From: Arsukibacterium sp. UBA3155
GTDB lineage: Bacteria; Pseudomonadota; Gammaproteobacteria; Enterobacterales; Alteromonadaceae
Reading direction: 5' to 3'
NCBI GenBank assembly: GCA_002364615.1
Contig: DEYP01000027.1
Span: 36,868 to 100,867 of the forward strand
DNA: 64,000 nucleotides
Below are positions 26,873 to 38,202 of the stretch, piece by piece (position 1 is the first letter of the stretch; every line of letters starts with the position of its first letter). The notes below the pieces were generated by a model that was given only the letters and a program-made list of their open reading frames with translations, did no database searches and was not told the DNA's origin. The position numbers and the translations under genes are program-made.

Positions 26873-28111
26873 TTAAACGTCATCAAATCCGATCTTCGCG
26901 CCTTTTGGTATCACAACCACCCCACCTGGTGAGATATGAAAGCGGGCTTTATCCTGCACCGGATCTTCACCAATAATAGTGCCCGGGGCAATCTTGACGT
27001 CTTTATCGATAATGGCGCGGCGAATACGACAGCCACGACCGATATCGTTGTTACCCATTAATACACATTTTTCAATGTAACTGTGGCTGTGTACATGCAC
27101 GTTGTAACCGAGTATCGACTGATACACGATAGCGCCACTGACAATGCAGCCTGACGCCACCATAGAGCTTATTGCCTGGCCGGTACGGTTAGTTTCGTCA
27201 TGCACAAATTTAGCCGGTGGCATCGGTGGCGTATAGCTGCGAAGCGGCCAGTAACGGTTGTATACATCAAACGGTGGGTTAATCGAGATTAAGTCCATAT
27301 TGGCTTCATAGTACGAATCTATGGTGCCAACATCGCGCCAGTAACCGGCACTGCTTTCTGACTCGCCCCGAATGCGGTTGCTGGAAAAGTCATACACGTA
27401 CACTTCACCCTGCGGATATAAGCCGGGAATAATATTGTGGCCAAAATCGTGTTTCGAGTCATCCTCTTTGGCATCAGCCACCAGCACATCAACCAGGCAT
27501 TTTGCTTCAAAAATATAGTTTCCCATCGACGCCAGAACAAAGTCCGGCCGGCCCGGGATAGTTTTCGGATTGGCTTTTGGTTTCTCTTCAAAACCAATCA
27601 TTTTGCCGTGCTCGTCTACTTCAATAACACCGAACTCGTGCGCTTGGCTTACCGGCACCGGAATAGCTGCCACAGTTAACTTGGCTTTGTTATGGCGGTG
27701 AAAATCGAGCATTTGCCGCACATCCATTTTATAAATATGGTCGCCACCAAATACACACACATGTTCAGGGTCTAACCCTTCTATTAAATGCAAATTCTGG
27801 TAAATGGCATCGGCAGTACCTAAATACCAGTGTTTACCGGTTTGCATCTGTGCGGGTATCGGGTCAATAAAACGGTTGGTTAAACCACTCACCCGCCAGG
27901 CACGACCTAAGTGCTTCATTAACGAGTGCGATTTAAATTGGGTAATAACGAAAATCTGCAATAAGTCGGAATTAACAAAATTGTTTAAAACAAAATCGAC
28001 AATTCGGTAGTTGCCGCCAAATGGCACTGCTGGCTTAGCACGAATACCGGTAAGTGGCGCTAAGCGGGTTCCCTCGCCCCCGGCAAGCACCATGGTTAAC
28101 ACACCTGACAT
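26873..28111 (-). CDS. glgC: Glucose-1-phosphate adenylyltransferase GlgC
   Basis: Makes ADP-glucose from glucose-1-phosphate and ATP, the committed step of glycogen synthesis. VLAGGEGTRLAPLTGIRAKP near residue 8 is the nucleotide-binding loop. FGGDHIYKMD holds the catalytic Asp, FEEKP follows, and the C-terminal left-handed beta-helix begins near residue 300. The frame extends to 28153, but AGGGAG sits 5 nt before the ATG at 28109-28111, giving 412 aa. It is the first gene of glgCA. Confidence 0.96.
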   Translation of the reverse strand: MSGVLTMVLAGGEGTRLAPLTGIRAKPAVPFGGNYRIVDFVLNNFVNSDLLQIFVITQFKSHSLMKHLGRAWRVSGLTNRFIDPIPAQMQTGKHWYLGTADAIYQNLHLIEGLDPEHVCVFGGDHIYKMDVRQMLDFHRHNKAKLTVAAIPVPVSQAHEFGVIEVDEHGKMIGFEEKPKANPKTIPGRPDFVLASMGNYIFEAKCLVDVLVADAKEDDSKHDFGHNIIPGLYPQGEVYVYDFSSNRIRGESESSAGYWRDVGTIDSYYEANMDLISINPPFDVYNRYWPLRSYTPPMPPAKFVHDETNRTGQAISSMVASGCIVSGAIVYQSILGYNVHVHSHSYIEKCVLMGNNDIGRGCRIRRAIIDKDVKIAPGTIIGEDPVQDKARFHISPGGVVVIPKGAKIGFDDV

Positions 28112-28487
28112 AGAGACTCCCTGTATTGACTTGGTAATGTGAGAAAAACACAAGCAAAGCTAAACTCGCCTATACCCACGATAGCAGCATTGATAAATAA
28201 AGCACCAGAAAAGTAGCGACATTAAGAAATTCAGTTGTCGATTGCTCAATGTTTAATAAATGCGGTGGCACTGCTCAAGGGCGTGTCGACGTTATAAATT
28301 ACATATAGCACATAATTAGCTACAAAAATATTACACCATACTGTCAGGATTTATTACACCGAACCTCAGCGCCTCAGTGAGAGAGTCATAACTCTATGTT
28401 TTAAATTAATTTAAATCGTTGGCATAAAACCTGCTTTGTAGGGCTTGGCAAAAGCCATGTTGTAAACTTTAAAATGGCATTAATTAG
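28112..28487. other. AT-rich intergenic region before the PEP-CTERM gene
   Basis: The 376 bp between the divergent glgC and PEP-CTERM genes are distinctly AT-rich. They contain no convincing open frame or RNA gene. The only strong signal is a sigma-54-type promoter at 28419-28436 facing the PEP-CTERM gene. A small hairpin (GGCTT, AAGCC arms, about 28443-28456) lies in the predicted leader. Confidence 0.6.
28419..28436 (+). promoter_or_regulatory. Candidate sigma-54 (RpoN) promoter
   Basis: TTGGCATAAAACCTGCTT keeps the invariant GG (28421-28422) and GC (28433-28434) exactly 10 nt apart, as required for -24/-12 recognition (consensus TGGCAC-N5-TTGCW). Transcription would start near 28446, about 42 nt before the PEP-CTERM start codon. 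PEP-CTERM/exosortase systems often encode a PrsK/PrsR sensor and sigma-54 activator pair, which makes this placement meaningful. Confidence 0.6.
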
Positions 28488-29024
28488 ATGAACAAAACAA
28501 TAAAATTATTCACTTTACTATTTTTGATCACTTTTTTTGCCGGTACTGCTAAAGCGGCGTTAATAACAAATTTTGAGCTTGAATGCACTTCATGCGGCAG
28601 ATATGGTGATTTTACTTTGATGTGGCAAACAACGTCTGATGCGACATTAGCTGCTGGTTTTGTCGATTGGGCACCAGGCTTATTTTTCAAAGTTGATATT
28701 CCAGAACTAAACGGTGTTTTTTGGGCGCATACAACTTCGTACGGCGGTGGCTATAATTTTTCCGATAATAATTTTTATGTTGCTATGGCACCGGGAAATG
28801 TCATTTTTGACGGCCCAACTTCCGCTCCGGTTTGGAGAGTAGGTGTTTATGAAGATATTGTGAATTATTTCGAGCCAGGCACAAACCAGGGTTTTTCTCG
28901 CCTTACAATAAGCAATGTTTCAAATGCAGTTGATGTGCCAGAGCCAGGCTCTATTGGTGTACTTGCACTTGGTTTGATGTTGCTAAATTTAACCAGACGA
29001 GTTCGTTTTAACCGTAAAGCCTGA
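28488..29024 (+). CDS. PEP-CTERM sorting-domain exported protein
   Basis: A 178-aa secreted protein. It has a signal peptide (about 1-24, cleavage near AKAA), a 120-residue beta-rich body rich in aromatic residues with a Cys pair (CTSCG, residues 33-37), and a textbook PEP-CTERM tail: VPEP at 150-153, a hydrophobic helix (IGVLALGLMLLNL), then the basic end RRVRFNRK. This tail is recognised and removed by an exosortase (XrtA or relatives) in species with exopolysaccharide-linked systems. No exosortase is in the window. I do not recognise the body domain. The gene is more AT-rich than its neighbours, suggesting a different history. Confidence 0.9.
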   Translation: MNKTIKLFTLLFLITFFAGTAKAALITNFELECTSCGRYGDFTLMWQTTSDATLAAGFVDWAPGLFFKVDIPELNGVFWAHTTSYGGGYNFSDNNFYVAMAPGNVIFDGPTSAPVWRVGVYEDIVNYFEPGTNQGFSRLTISNVSNAVDVPEPGSIGVLALGLMLLNLTRRVRFNRKA

Positions 29025-29070
29025 TTACTAATTACGATTTCGAAGTTACGTCACTTACGAAAAGTGTAGG

Positions 29071-29098
29071 CAATGTCAGCCAAGTTTGACTGGCATTG
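29071..29098 (+). terminator. Imperfect hairpin after the PEP-CTERM gene
   Basis: The 13-nt arms beginning CAATGTCAG and ending CTGGCATTG pair with one mismatch and one G-U. No T-run follows, so it may be a 3'-end structure rather than a terminator on its own. Confidence 0.4.
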
Positions 29099-29159
29099 CG
29101 TTAATCACGTCCATACACTGTTTCTGGCAGCACTCTTAAGACAGACCACATAGAGTGTG

Positions 29160-29185
29160 CAGCAACCCGTTGCTGGTAATTTTTA
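29160..29185 (+). terminator. Possible terminator downstream of the PEP-CTERM gene
   Basis: The arms CAGCAA and TTGCTG around CCCG are followed by GTAATTTTT. The short stem and interrupted T-run give modest confidence. Confidence 0.45.
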
Positions 29186-29204
29186 AAAAGTAAGGCTGCT
29201 CCGA

Positions 29205-30050
29205 TTAAATAGCTCCGCCCTTTTTATTTGTTGCTGCGTTATTGTTGCCCGATTCAACCTCCGCGTTTAATGCTTCGACTTTCTCAGTGGCCGTGCTATC
29301 CGCCTTACTGTTAGACGCTTCAGGTGTTGGCTGAACATTTGATTCAGAGCCCGCGAAAGGTAGCGGCGTAAGCGGGAATATTACAGCGACATTGGCATGC
29401 GGTATGACTTTGACCTGTTGCTGAACATATATAAATAAATAACTACTGGTACGGGCAATAACCTGTACCTGATCGAATTGCAGCGTATTCACTGTGTCCT
29501 GTACCGGGTATATTAAGCTGACATGAAACTTCGGCTGCTGGCCACTTTTAATTGCTGCAGCAAGTTTTGCAGACTCCTCCTTGGCTGCGTTGTACAAAAA
29601 TAACAGCGGTATAATCACGAAAATTAAATTGTACCGTTTAAATTGTACCGGATTATAGTACTTTTCTGACCATAGTGCGTACTTACGTATATGCCGCCTA
29701 AGGTAACGATCTATCGCAAATAACACCACCAAAAACACCAGCCAACCAATAACATTAAGTATAATCCAGGGATGGGTTAATGCCGCCAGCATGAAGTCTG
29801 ACAACTCCAGGTAAGGCAAAATATTGAAGTCAAAAAGTGAAAATAGTCGGTTGGAAAACAACATACCCAATATGCTGCAGAGTAAATAGCCAAACGTAAG
29901 TACCATACTGGGATGGCGCAGCATAAAAATACTAAACTGACGCAACATTGAGTCTAAATGAGCATCATACAACTCACCCTGCAAAGGGGTTGCCGTAACG
30001 GGTACCGAAATATCTGACGCTGTTGTCGTCTTTTTTTTAGATGTCGTCAC
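29205..30050 (-). CDS. Hypothetical inner-membrane protein with polar C-terminal tail
   Basis: I do not recognise this protein. From a GTG at 30048-30050 it is 281 aa; the perfect ribosome site AGGAGGT lies 6 nt upstream of this GTG and inside the longer frame that opens at 30107, so the shorter start is preferred. Visible features: a Lys/Thr-rich N-terminus; three hydrophobic segments near 49-65 (MVLTFGYLLCSILGMLF), 93-113 (WIILNVIGWLVFLVVLF) and 143-156 (FVIIPLLFLYNA); a following soluble domain of about 90 residues with many beta-branched residues; and a low-complexity Asn/Ala/Glu-rich tail. No operon partner is apparent. Confidence 0.8.
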   Translation of the reverse strand: MTTSKKKTTTASDISVPVTATPLQGELYDAHLDSMLRQFSIFMLRHPSMVLTFGYLLCSILGMLFSNRLFSLFDFNILPYLELSDFMLAALTHPWIILNVIGWLVFLVVLFAIDRYLRRHIRKYALWSEKYYNPVQFKRYNLIFVIIPLLFLYNAAKEESAKLAAAIKSGQQPKFHVSLIYPVQDTVNTLQFDQVQVIARTSSYLFIYVQQQVKVIPHANVAVIFPLTPLPFAGSESNVQPTPEASNSKADSTATEKVEALNAEVESGNNNAATNKKGGAI

Positions 30051-30174
30051 ATCGTGACCTCCTGAAAAAATATGTCTGTTATCAAACATTAATTTCAGTA
30101 AGTACACAAGTGATCAGCAAAATTAGCAGCAAAATCGACACACATAAACAAAATTACTGAGCAACATTATCAAT

Positions 30175-30207
30175 AAAAAACCGCACCAGACAGGTACGGT
30201 TTTTTTA
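30175..30207 (-). terminator. Terminator after fadH
   Basis: The 7-bp arms CCGTACC and GGTGCGG (minus strand, one mismatch) enclose a 5-nt loop and are followed by TTTTTT. A T-run on the plus side makes it potentially bidirectional. Confidence 0.75.
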
Positions 30208-30264
30208 TGTTAAATACTTACGCTTAGGGCTTAAGTATATGGCTTACCTTGTATCAGCCAGCGC

Positions 30265-32358
<2,094 letters not shown>

Positions 32359-32393
32359 TTACTTACAAATTGCATTTAGTCTTTGCCGGTAAA

Positions 32394-32421
32394 TTGGTTA
32401 GCATAGCAGGATTACCATAAT
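32394..32421 (+). promoter_or_regulatory. Candidate sigma-70 promoter of sppA
   Basis: TTGGTT (32394-32399), 16 nt, CATAAT (32416-32421). This places transcription about 25 nt before the sppA ATG at 32452, which is preceded by an AGGA site. Confidence 0.4.
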
Positions 32422-32451
32422 ACTATTTTGTAATCTATACAGGAATTTACT

Positions 32452-34332
32452 ATGTCTGAACCACGAAAAGGTCTTATACGCCGCTTTTTTGGCGCTATCT
32501 GGAAGGTTTTTAAAGCCTTCAAAGCCGTTGTGCTTAATCTGCTGTTTATCTTTATCGTCGCCATTGTGTTGGTTGCCATGTTCAGTGGTGAAGACGAAGT
32601 AAAAATTGCCGATACGGCCGCCCTGGTGCTTAACTTAAATGGCGATTTGGTAGAAGAGAAGCGCTGGGTTGACCCCTTTGCCAGCGCAATAAATGAAAGT
32701 CTGGGTGCGGGCGAAGAGTTACCAGAGATCCTGGTATCGGACGTGGTTAAAGTGATAGAAACGGCCACTACTGATAATCGGATCCAGGCGATGGTGCTTG
32801 ATGTATCCGGTTTGGGCTCTGCCTCACTGGATAAAATGCAGCGGGTCGGTGTCGCCATTGACGACTTTAAAGCCGCTGGTAAAAAAGTGTTCAGCCACGG
32901 TGCCTACTACGGCCAGACTCAGTATTACCTGGCAAGCTACGCCGATGAAATCAGCTTAAGCCCGATGGGTGCCGTGCTCCTTGAAGGCTATGGCAGCTAC
33001 CCGATGTACTATAAAGATGCATTGGAGAAACTAAAAATAAATACTCATGTGTTTCGGGTGGGTACTTACAAATCTGCGGTAGAACCTTTTTTACGCAGTG
33101 ATATGTCTGAAGCGGCCAAAGAAGCCAATATTGCCTGGTTATCTGGTTTATGGGATAGCTACAAGCAAGACGTAAGCAGCCGTCGTGGCTTTGACATCAG
33201 CAACTTTGATGAAACCTATGAAGCCTTGTTCCAGAAACTACAAGCCGCCGATGGCGATACCGCTCAGTATGCTATTGATAATGGCTTTGCAGATAACCTG
33301 GCGACCCGCGAGCAGTTCAGACAGAAGCTAATTGATATTGTGGGTGAAAACGACAAGCATGTGTATAACCACGTTGGTTTTGATGACTACGCCAAGTACG
33401 CGATTGCCAACACAAACTTTGTTAATCCGTTAACGTCAAAAGTAGCGGTAGTCGTCGCGCGCGGTATGATTGTCGATGGCAGCGCTAAAGCCGGAACCAT
33501 TGGTGGTGATTCTACTGCGGCATTATTACGCAAAGCACGTTTTGACGATAAAGTGAAAGCCGTGGTACTGCGTATTGATAGCGGCGGCGGTAGTGCCTTT
33601 GCTTCGGAAGTAATTGGCCAGGAAATAAGCCTGCTGCGTGAAGCTGGCAAACCGGTTATCGCCTCGATGGGCGCGGTAGCAGCCTCCGGTGGCTACTGGA
33701 TTGCAGCCCCTGCTAATGAAATCTGGGCCTCGCCTACCACTATTACTGGTTCAATCGGCATTTTCGGCCTGTTACACACTGCCGAAAATTCTTTAGCTAG
33801 CCTGGGTTTAAATGTTGACGGTGTAGGCACGACTGAATTAGCCGGTTTATCTTCTGGTTTACCGCTTTATCAGGGCCTTACCGACAAAGCTAAAGACATT
33901 ATGCAATTATTGATTGAGCGTGGTTACACTGAATTTTTAACCATGGTTGGCAGTAACCGTAATATGTCAATATCTGAAGTTGATGCCGTAGCACAGGGCC
34001 GCGTATGGACCGGCAGTACCGCACTGGAGCTTGGTTTAGTTGATAGACTGGGTACCTTTGATGACGCCATCGCGGCGGCAGCTGAGAAAGCCGGTCTGGA
34101 CAACTACGATGTTCAGGTCATTACTCAGGAATTGAGCCCTACAGAGCAAATGCTGAAAGAGTTGTTTGGTACCGCTCAGGCCAATGGCTGGTTACCACAA
34201 ACGCAAGTCTCACCAGAGCAGCTGATGCTGCAACGGGTGGGCAAACAGTTACGCAAGGACTTGGTTATTCTGAACCAGTTTAACGATCCAAATGGTATCT
34301 ACTCTTACTGTGTAACCTGCAGCATTAACTGA
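32452..34332 (+). CDS. sppA: Signal peptide peptidase SppA (protease IV, 67 kDa type)
   Basis: Membrane-anchored S49 serine protease that clears cleaved signal peptides. It is 626 aa, the long duplicated form. One helix near residues 25-45 (LNLLFIFIVAIVLVAMF) anchors it in the inner membrane. The catalytic Lys lies in the N-terminal half (FRVGTYKSAVEPF, about 205) and the nucleophile Ser in the C-terminal half (GAVAASGGYWIAAP, about 411), so both halves are intact. It is followed by a terminator and ansA, a pairing also seen in E. coli. Confidence 0.96.
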   Translation: MSEPRKGLIRRFFGAIWKVFKAFKAVVLNLLFIFIVAIVLVAMFSGEDEVKIADTAALVLNLNGDLVEEKRWVDPFASAINESLGAGEELPEILVSDVVKVIETATTDNRIQAMVLDVSGLGSASLDKMQRVGVAIDDFKAAGKKVFSHGAYYGQTQYYLASYADEISLSPMGAVLLEGYGSYPMYYKDALEKLKINTHVFRVGTYKSAVEPFLRSDMSEAAKEANIAWLSGLWDSYKQDVSSRRGFDISNFDETYEALFQKLQAADGDTAQYAIDNGFADNLATREQFRQKLIDIVGENDKHVYNHVGFDDYAKYAIANTNFVNPLTSKVAVVVARGMIVDGSAKAGTIGGDSTAALLRKARFDDKVKAVVLRIDSGGGSAFASEVIGQEISLLREAGKPVIASMGAVAASGGYWIAAPANEIWASPTTITGSIGIFGLLHTAENSLASLGLNVDGVGTTELAGLSSGLPLYQGLTDKAKDIMQLLIERGYTEFLTMVGSNRNMSISEVDAVAQGRVWTGSTALELGLVDRLGTFDDAIAAAAEKAGLDNYDVQVITQELSPTEQMLKELFGTAQANGWLPQTQVSPEQLMLQRVGKQLRKDLVILNQFNDPNGIYSYCVTCSIN

Positions 34333-34354
34333 CAGTTACCTTAATCTCTATTAC

Positions 34355-34383
34355 AATGCCCGCTATCTTGCGGGCATTTTTTT
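34355..34383 (+). terminator. Terminator between sppA and ansA
   Basis: The 9-bp arms AATGCCCGC and GCGGGCATT enclose TATCTT and are followed by seven T. An in-frame ATG for ansA lies inside this hairpin, which argues against that ATG as the start. Confidence 0.88.
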
Positions 34384-34397
34384 GGATTATTGCTTTA

Positions 34398-35450
34398 ATG
34401 AACCACACGAACGAACAGAAGACGATTACCAGAAAACGCATTTATGTAGCCTATACCGGCGGTACTATTGGTATGCAGCAATCCAGCCAGGGGTTTGTGC
34501 CGGTACCGGGCTTTTTGTCGGCCACCGTAAAGCAAATGCCGGAATTTTTTCATCCGGATATGCCGCTATTTGACATTCATGAGTATCACCCGGTTATCGA
34601 CTCTTCAGATATGACGCCGGCCCATTGGCAGCATATTGCTAATGATATTAAACATCACTACCAGCAATATGATGGTTTTGTGGTACTGCATGGTACCGAT
34701 ACCATGGCCTATACCGCATCAGCACTGTCTTTTATGCTGGAGAACCTGCAAAAGCCCGTTATTATAACCGGCTCGCAAATTCCGTTGGCGCAATTGCGTT
34801 CTGACGGTCAGGTTAACTTATTAAATGCATTATATCTGGCCGCTAACTACCCTATTGCTGAAGTGGCGTTATTCTTCAACAACCAGCTGTTTCGGGGAAA
34901 CCGTGCGACGAAGGCTGATGCCGATGGCTTTAATGCTTTTGCCTCGCCTAATTTTTTACCCTTGCTCGAAGCTGGTATTAATATCGATCTGATTGAAGGT
35001 AAAGTAAGCCCGGTGGCAGGACAGGTTGCGGATTTACAAGTAGCCGCAATTACGCCGCAACCGATTAGCGTGGTGACCTTGTACCCGGGGATCAGCACCG
35101 ATGTGATCAGTAATATGCTGCATGCGCCGGTGCGGGCACTTATCATCAAATCATTTGGGGTGGGTAATGCGCCGCAGCGGCCAGAGCTATTACAGGTGCT
35201 GCAAAGTGCCACAGAACGTGGCCAGATCTTGGTTAACTGTACCCAGTGTTTTAAAGGTAAAGTGAATATGGATGGCTACGCTACCGGTAATGCGTTAAAA
35301 ACCAGTGGCGTAATTAGTGGCTATGATATGACCCTGGAAGCCACGCTGACGAAACTGCATTACCTGTTAAGTCAGCAGTTAGATGCCGCTCAGATCCGTC
35401 AGAAAATGCAGCAGAATTTACGCGGCGAGCTAACCAATCAGGGCGCCTGA
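34398..35450 (+). CDS. ansA: Cytoplasmic L-asparaginase I
   Basis: Hydrolyses asparagine to aspartate and ammonia. The N-terminal Thr motif is AYTGGTIGMQ near residue 16 and the second motif is VLHGTDTMAYTASAL near residue 98; together they hold the catalytic Thr, Asp and Lys sites of the family. The frame also opens at an ATG at 34356, inside the sppA terminator, so the ATG at 34398 is preferred (350 aa; E. coli AnsA is 338). There is no signal peptide, consistent with the low-affinity cytoplasmic enzyme. A second, unrelated and exported asparaginase-fold enzyme is at 61026. Confidence 0.94.
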   Translation: MNHTNEQKTITRKRIYVAYTGGTIGMQQSSQGFVPVPGFLSATVKQMPEFFHPDMPLFDIHEYHPVIDSSDMTPAHWQHIANDIKHHYQQYDGFVVLHGTDTMAYTASALSFMLENLQKPVIITGSQIPLAQLRSDGQVNLLNALYLAANYPIAEVALFFNNQLFRGNRATKADADGFNAFASPNFLPLLEAGINIDLIEGKVSPVAGQVADLQVAAITPQPISVVTLYPGISTDVISNMLHAPVRALIIKSFGVGNAPQRPELLQVLQSATERGQILVNCTQCFKGKVNMDGYATGNALKTSGVISGYDMTLEATLTKLHYLLSQQLDAAQIRQKMQQNLRGELTNQGA

Positions 35451-35458
35451 GCGCCCTG
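35439..35458 (+). terminator. Hairpin spanning the ansA stop codon
   Basis: The perfect 8-bp arms CAGGGCGC and GCGCCCTG enclose CTGA, whose TGA is the ansA stop. There is no T-run. It lies between two convergent genes 13 bp apart and may separate their transcripts. Confidence 0.4.
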
Positions 35459-35463
35459 TTCGC

Positions 35464-38202
35464 TTACTCACTGATAAATAATGGTTTAACCCGTGGCACT
35501 AAACTCAGTTCTTGCTGCATAAGCGGACCAAATGCCAGCCAGTGTTGTAAAAGGCTATTTTTGTCAGTCACTTCACCAGCGTTGTGTTTCAGGGTAAGTA
35601 AGGTTAGTTGCACCTGCTGACGCTCAGTACGCTCCGACTCAGGACCCGTTTGTCCACTGATTATCTCCAGTGCCTGTGTTATCCCTTTGCGATCAAGTCC
35701 CAGCGCACCGGCTAACCCTGCTTGCGGCTTAAATTGCTGCGGCCAGTTTTCGCTGCTGCAATCAGGATCTGCCAGGCAAGTAAACAGCGCGATAATATCT
35801 TGCTGTGCGACCTGACTGGCCTGTTGCTGGATTAGCAACTGTACTTGCTGGCGCAAATTATCCCGCTGCTTGCGGGCACTGGCAATCACCCCGACATCCA
35901 GCTGCTGCAACTGCTCATTTACGGCCGTTAATTCGCTACTGCTGCTGGCGGGTGTTAATGCTTGCACCGTCTGCGCAATGTCACTTAACGCCGTGCTAAG
36001 CGCTTGCTCCTGGGCCAACTGCTGCTGCTGCTGCTCAGCAAACACCGCCTGGCGTTGGCTGAAGAAGTCATCGCACACTTTACGAAACTGCTGCCATAAC
36101 TGCTGATCAAGTTTTTTACCGGCATAACCCAATATCTTCCAGCGCTGCTGCAACTCTTTTAATATTTTACTGGTTTGGTTGCTATCGCTAAGCGTCACGG
36201 CAGCGTTTGCTTCAGTAAGCAGCGCGTTTTTTTGTTCAGCAACCTGCTGCTGAAATTCAGCAGCCCGGTCTTTTAACACATTTAGTGCGGCCTGATAACG
36301 CTGCTGTACGCTAAGGTAATCCTGGCGTTTAACCGGGCCGGCTTGCTGCCAGGCCTGGGTCAGCGATTTTAAGCCACTTTCCAGGGCAGCGGCATCTGGT
36401 TGCGCTGCCGCTAGCTGCTCCAACTCAGTGATAATCTGCTCTCGAGCGGTCAAATTCGCCGTTTTTATTGCATCCTGCTCGGCAAAATACACACGGCAAG
36501 GCGCGTAGGCCTGCTCGCAGGCAGTATCAAACGCAGCATTTAGCTCAGCGTCCTGCTCAGCGCCGGCTTTACCAAAACTACCCCATTGCGCCCGGGCCTG
36601 TTTTACCTGCTCTGCCCGGGCCGGAATATCCGCTGGTTCAGCCAGAGCCAGTTGCTGCATTTGGACCAGAGCCTGCTGCTTTCGCGGCGTAGCAATATAT
36701 TCCTGCCAGTCAGCCAGCTCGGTGATCCGGGTACTCACCAGCTGATAATCTGTAGCCAGCTTTTGCTGCTCAGTATTATTTAGCTGAGCATAATCGGCAG
36801 TTATCCCTTTGAATAAGCCAAACAGTATTTTGTAGCGGCCTTGTTGATCAAGCCGTTTAAATTCTGCAATTTTACTGCGACACTGGCGTACGGCACGTTC
36901 TGATTGATTGGTAGCTGCGGCAATCGCCTGCTGCCACTGGTGTTGTAATTCCTGCTTTGCCGTTAGCACAGCCTGTGGCACTGCCAATGGCAAATCGGCC
37001 GTGATATCGCGCCATTGACGTTTATACAATTGCAGTTGCTCTTTGACAGCGTCAAGCTCAACCGGGTCATCTGGCACAGACTGAGCCGCCCAGTCACTGA
37101 CTAACCGCGATGCCTGACTTAACTTCTCAGCGGTTTGCGGCAAACTGGTTAGCTGCTTTGCCAGCGTGCTATGTTGTTGCAATAGCCGTTGTCGCTGTGT
37201 CACGTTCAGCTCACTGGTGTCGGCAATTTGTCTGGCGATTGTGCCTAACTGTTCGCCTACCGTTTCTGCTGCACTAATATCGACCCTGGCTAACGCATCA
37301 CTTAACTGACTGGCAACCTGACCTAATGCCTCGGTAAAGCGCAAGGCGTGCTGTTCAGCAGCTGCCATACAGGCGGCTTCAGCCTGAGCCTCTGCCAGTT
37401 GCTGTAATTGAGGCGCCAGCCAGCTTTGCAGCTTTTCAATCAATTGCTGATATTTATCGCTGAAACTGGCCGCTTCAGCTGCGGGCAAGCAGCTTAGTTG
37501 CGTAGAACATTGCTGCCACTGGTTTTGCAGCTCTGCCAGTTGCGCCGGAATATCTGCCGCGCCAAAACGATCACGTAGCGCATTAAGCCGGGCCAGCAGT
37601 AAGGTGATTTCTTTGCGTAATTTTACAGGACGTTGTTGTTGCTCAGAGCGCGCTGTTAATTTTTGTTCCAGCTGCTCGGCAAGTTCACCACTTAGCACTT
37701 TGCTCAGTTTATCAAGCTGTTTCGGGTCATCGAGCGTTGCCAGTAATTGCTGTTTCTGGGCAATGGTAAGCACCGCCTCGGTTAACGCTTTGGCGTTTAA
37801 CTCCGGTCGGTTTAGCCGCTGCAATACGATAAACAGAATTTCAGCATCACTTTCCTGCTCTGCCAGTTGTTCCAGTAAGGTAGTGCGATTGCACTGCGCG
37901 ATAAATTGACGTTTCAGCTGACTGTTAATTTGCTGGGTTAGCAGCATGGTCAACAGTTGCTGCTCTGCCTGCTGACGTAACCGCTCGCTGCTATCCTGTT
38001 TACTGGCCTGCCACCATAGTGAAAAATCATTCAGATGTTCCAGAGCACTGCGACGCACCGTTTCACTACTGTCGTTAAACGCCAGCTCGTGTAATATTTC
38101 TTTGTGCTCTCGCTGACTGGCGGACAGGCTGGCAATAGCGTGTTGACGTACAGCATGGTCGGGATGTTGCCACTTCGGTTTAAACCAGTTCTTAAATATC
38201 AT
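35464..38202 (-). CDS. DUF349 coiled-coil protein with N-terminal HEAT-like region
   Basis: A 912-aa cytoplasmic protein. The first about 150 residues (WFKPKWQHPDHAVRQHAIAS onward) resemble HEAT-type helical repeats. The remainder is Gln/Ala/Leu-rich helical sequence with several DUF349 units, recognisable by Trp-centred patterns such as QQRWKILGYAGKKLDQQLWQ and LTQAWQQAGPVKRQD. Long coiled coils are likely. The function is not established. It overlaps yeaC by 11 nt and is translated after it, so the two are coupled. It is convergent with ansA. Confidence 0.88.
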   Translation of the reverse strand: MIFKNWFKPKWQHPDHAVRQHAIASLSASQREHKEILHELAFNDSSETVRRSALEHLNDFSLWWQASKQDSSERLRQQAEQQLLTMLLTQQINSQLKRQFIAQCNRTTLLEQLAEQESDAEILFIVLQRLNRPELNAKALTEAVLTIAQKQQLLATLDDPKQLDKLSKVLSGELAEQLEQKLTARSEQQQRPVKLRKEITLLLARLNALRDRFGAADIPAQLAELQNQWQQCSTQLSCLPAAEAASFSDKYQQLIEKLQSWLAPQLQQLAEAQAEAACMAAAEQHALRFTEALGQVASQLSDALARVDISAAETVGEQLGTIARQIADTSELNVTQRQRLLQQHSTLAKQLTSLPQTAEKLSQASRLVSDWAAQSVPDDPVELDAVKEQLQLYKRQWRDITADLPLAVPQAVLTAKQELQHQWQQAIAAATNQSERAVRQCRSKIAEFKRLDQQGRYKILFGLFKGITADYAQLNNTEQQKLATDYQLVSTRITELADWQEYIATPRKQQALVQMQQLALAEPADIPARAEQVKQARAQWGSFGKAGAEQDAELNAAFDTACEQAYAPCRVYFAEQDAIKTANLTAREQIITELEQLAAAQPDAAALESGLKSLTQAWQQAGPVKRQDYLSVQQRYQAALNVLKDRAAEFQQQVAEQKNALLTEANAAVTLSDSNQTSKILKELQQRWKILGYAGKKLDQQLWQQFRKVCDDFFSQRQAVFAEQQQQQLAQEQALSTALSDIAQTVQALTPASSSSELTAVNEQLQQLDVGVIASARKQRDNLRQQVQLLIQQQASQVAQQDIIALFTCLADPDCSSENWPQQFKPQAGLAGALGLDRKGITQALEIISGQTGPESERTERQQVQLTLLTLKHNAGEVTDKNSLLQHWLAFGPLMQQELSLVPRVKPLFISE

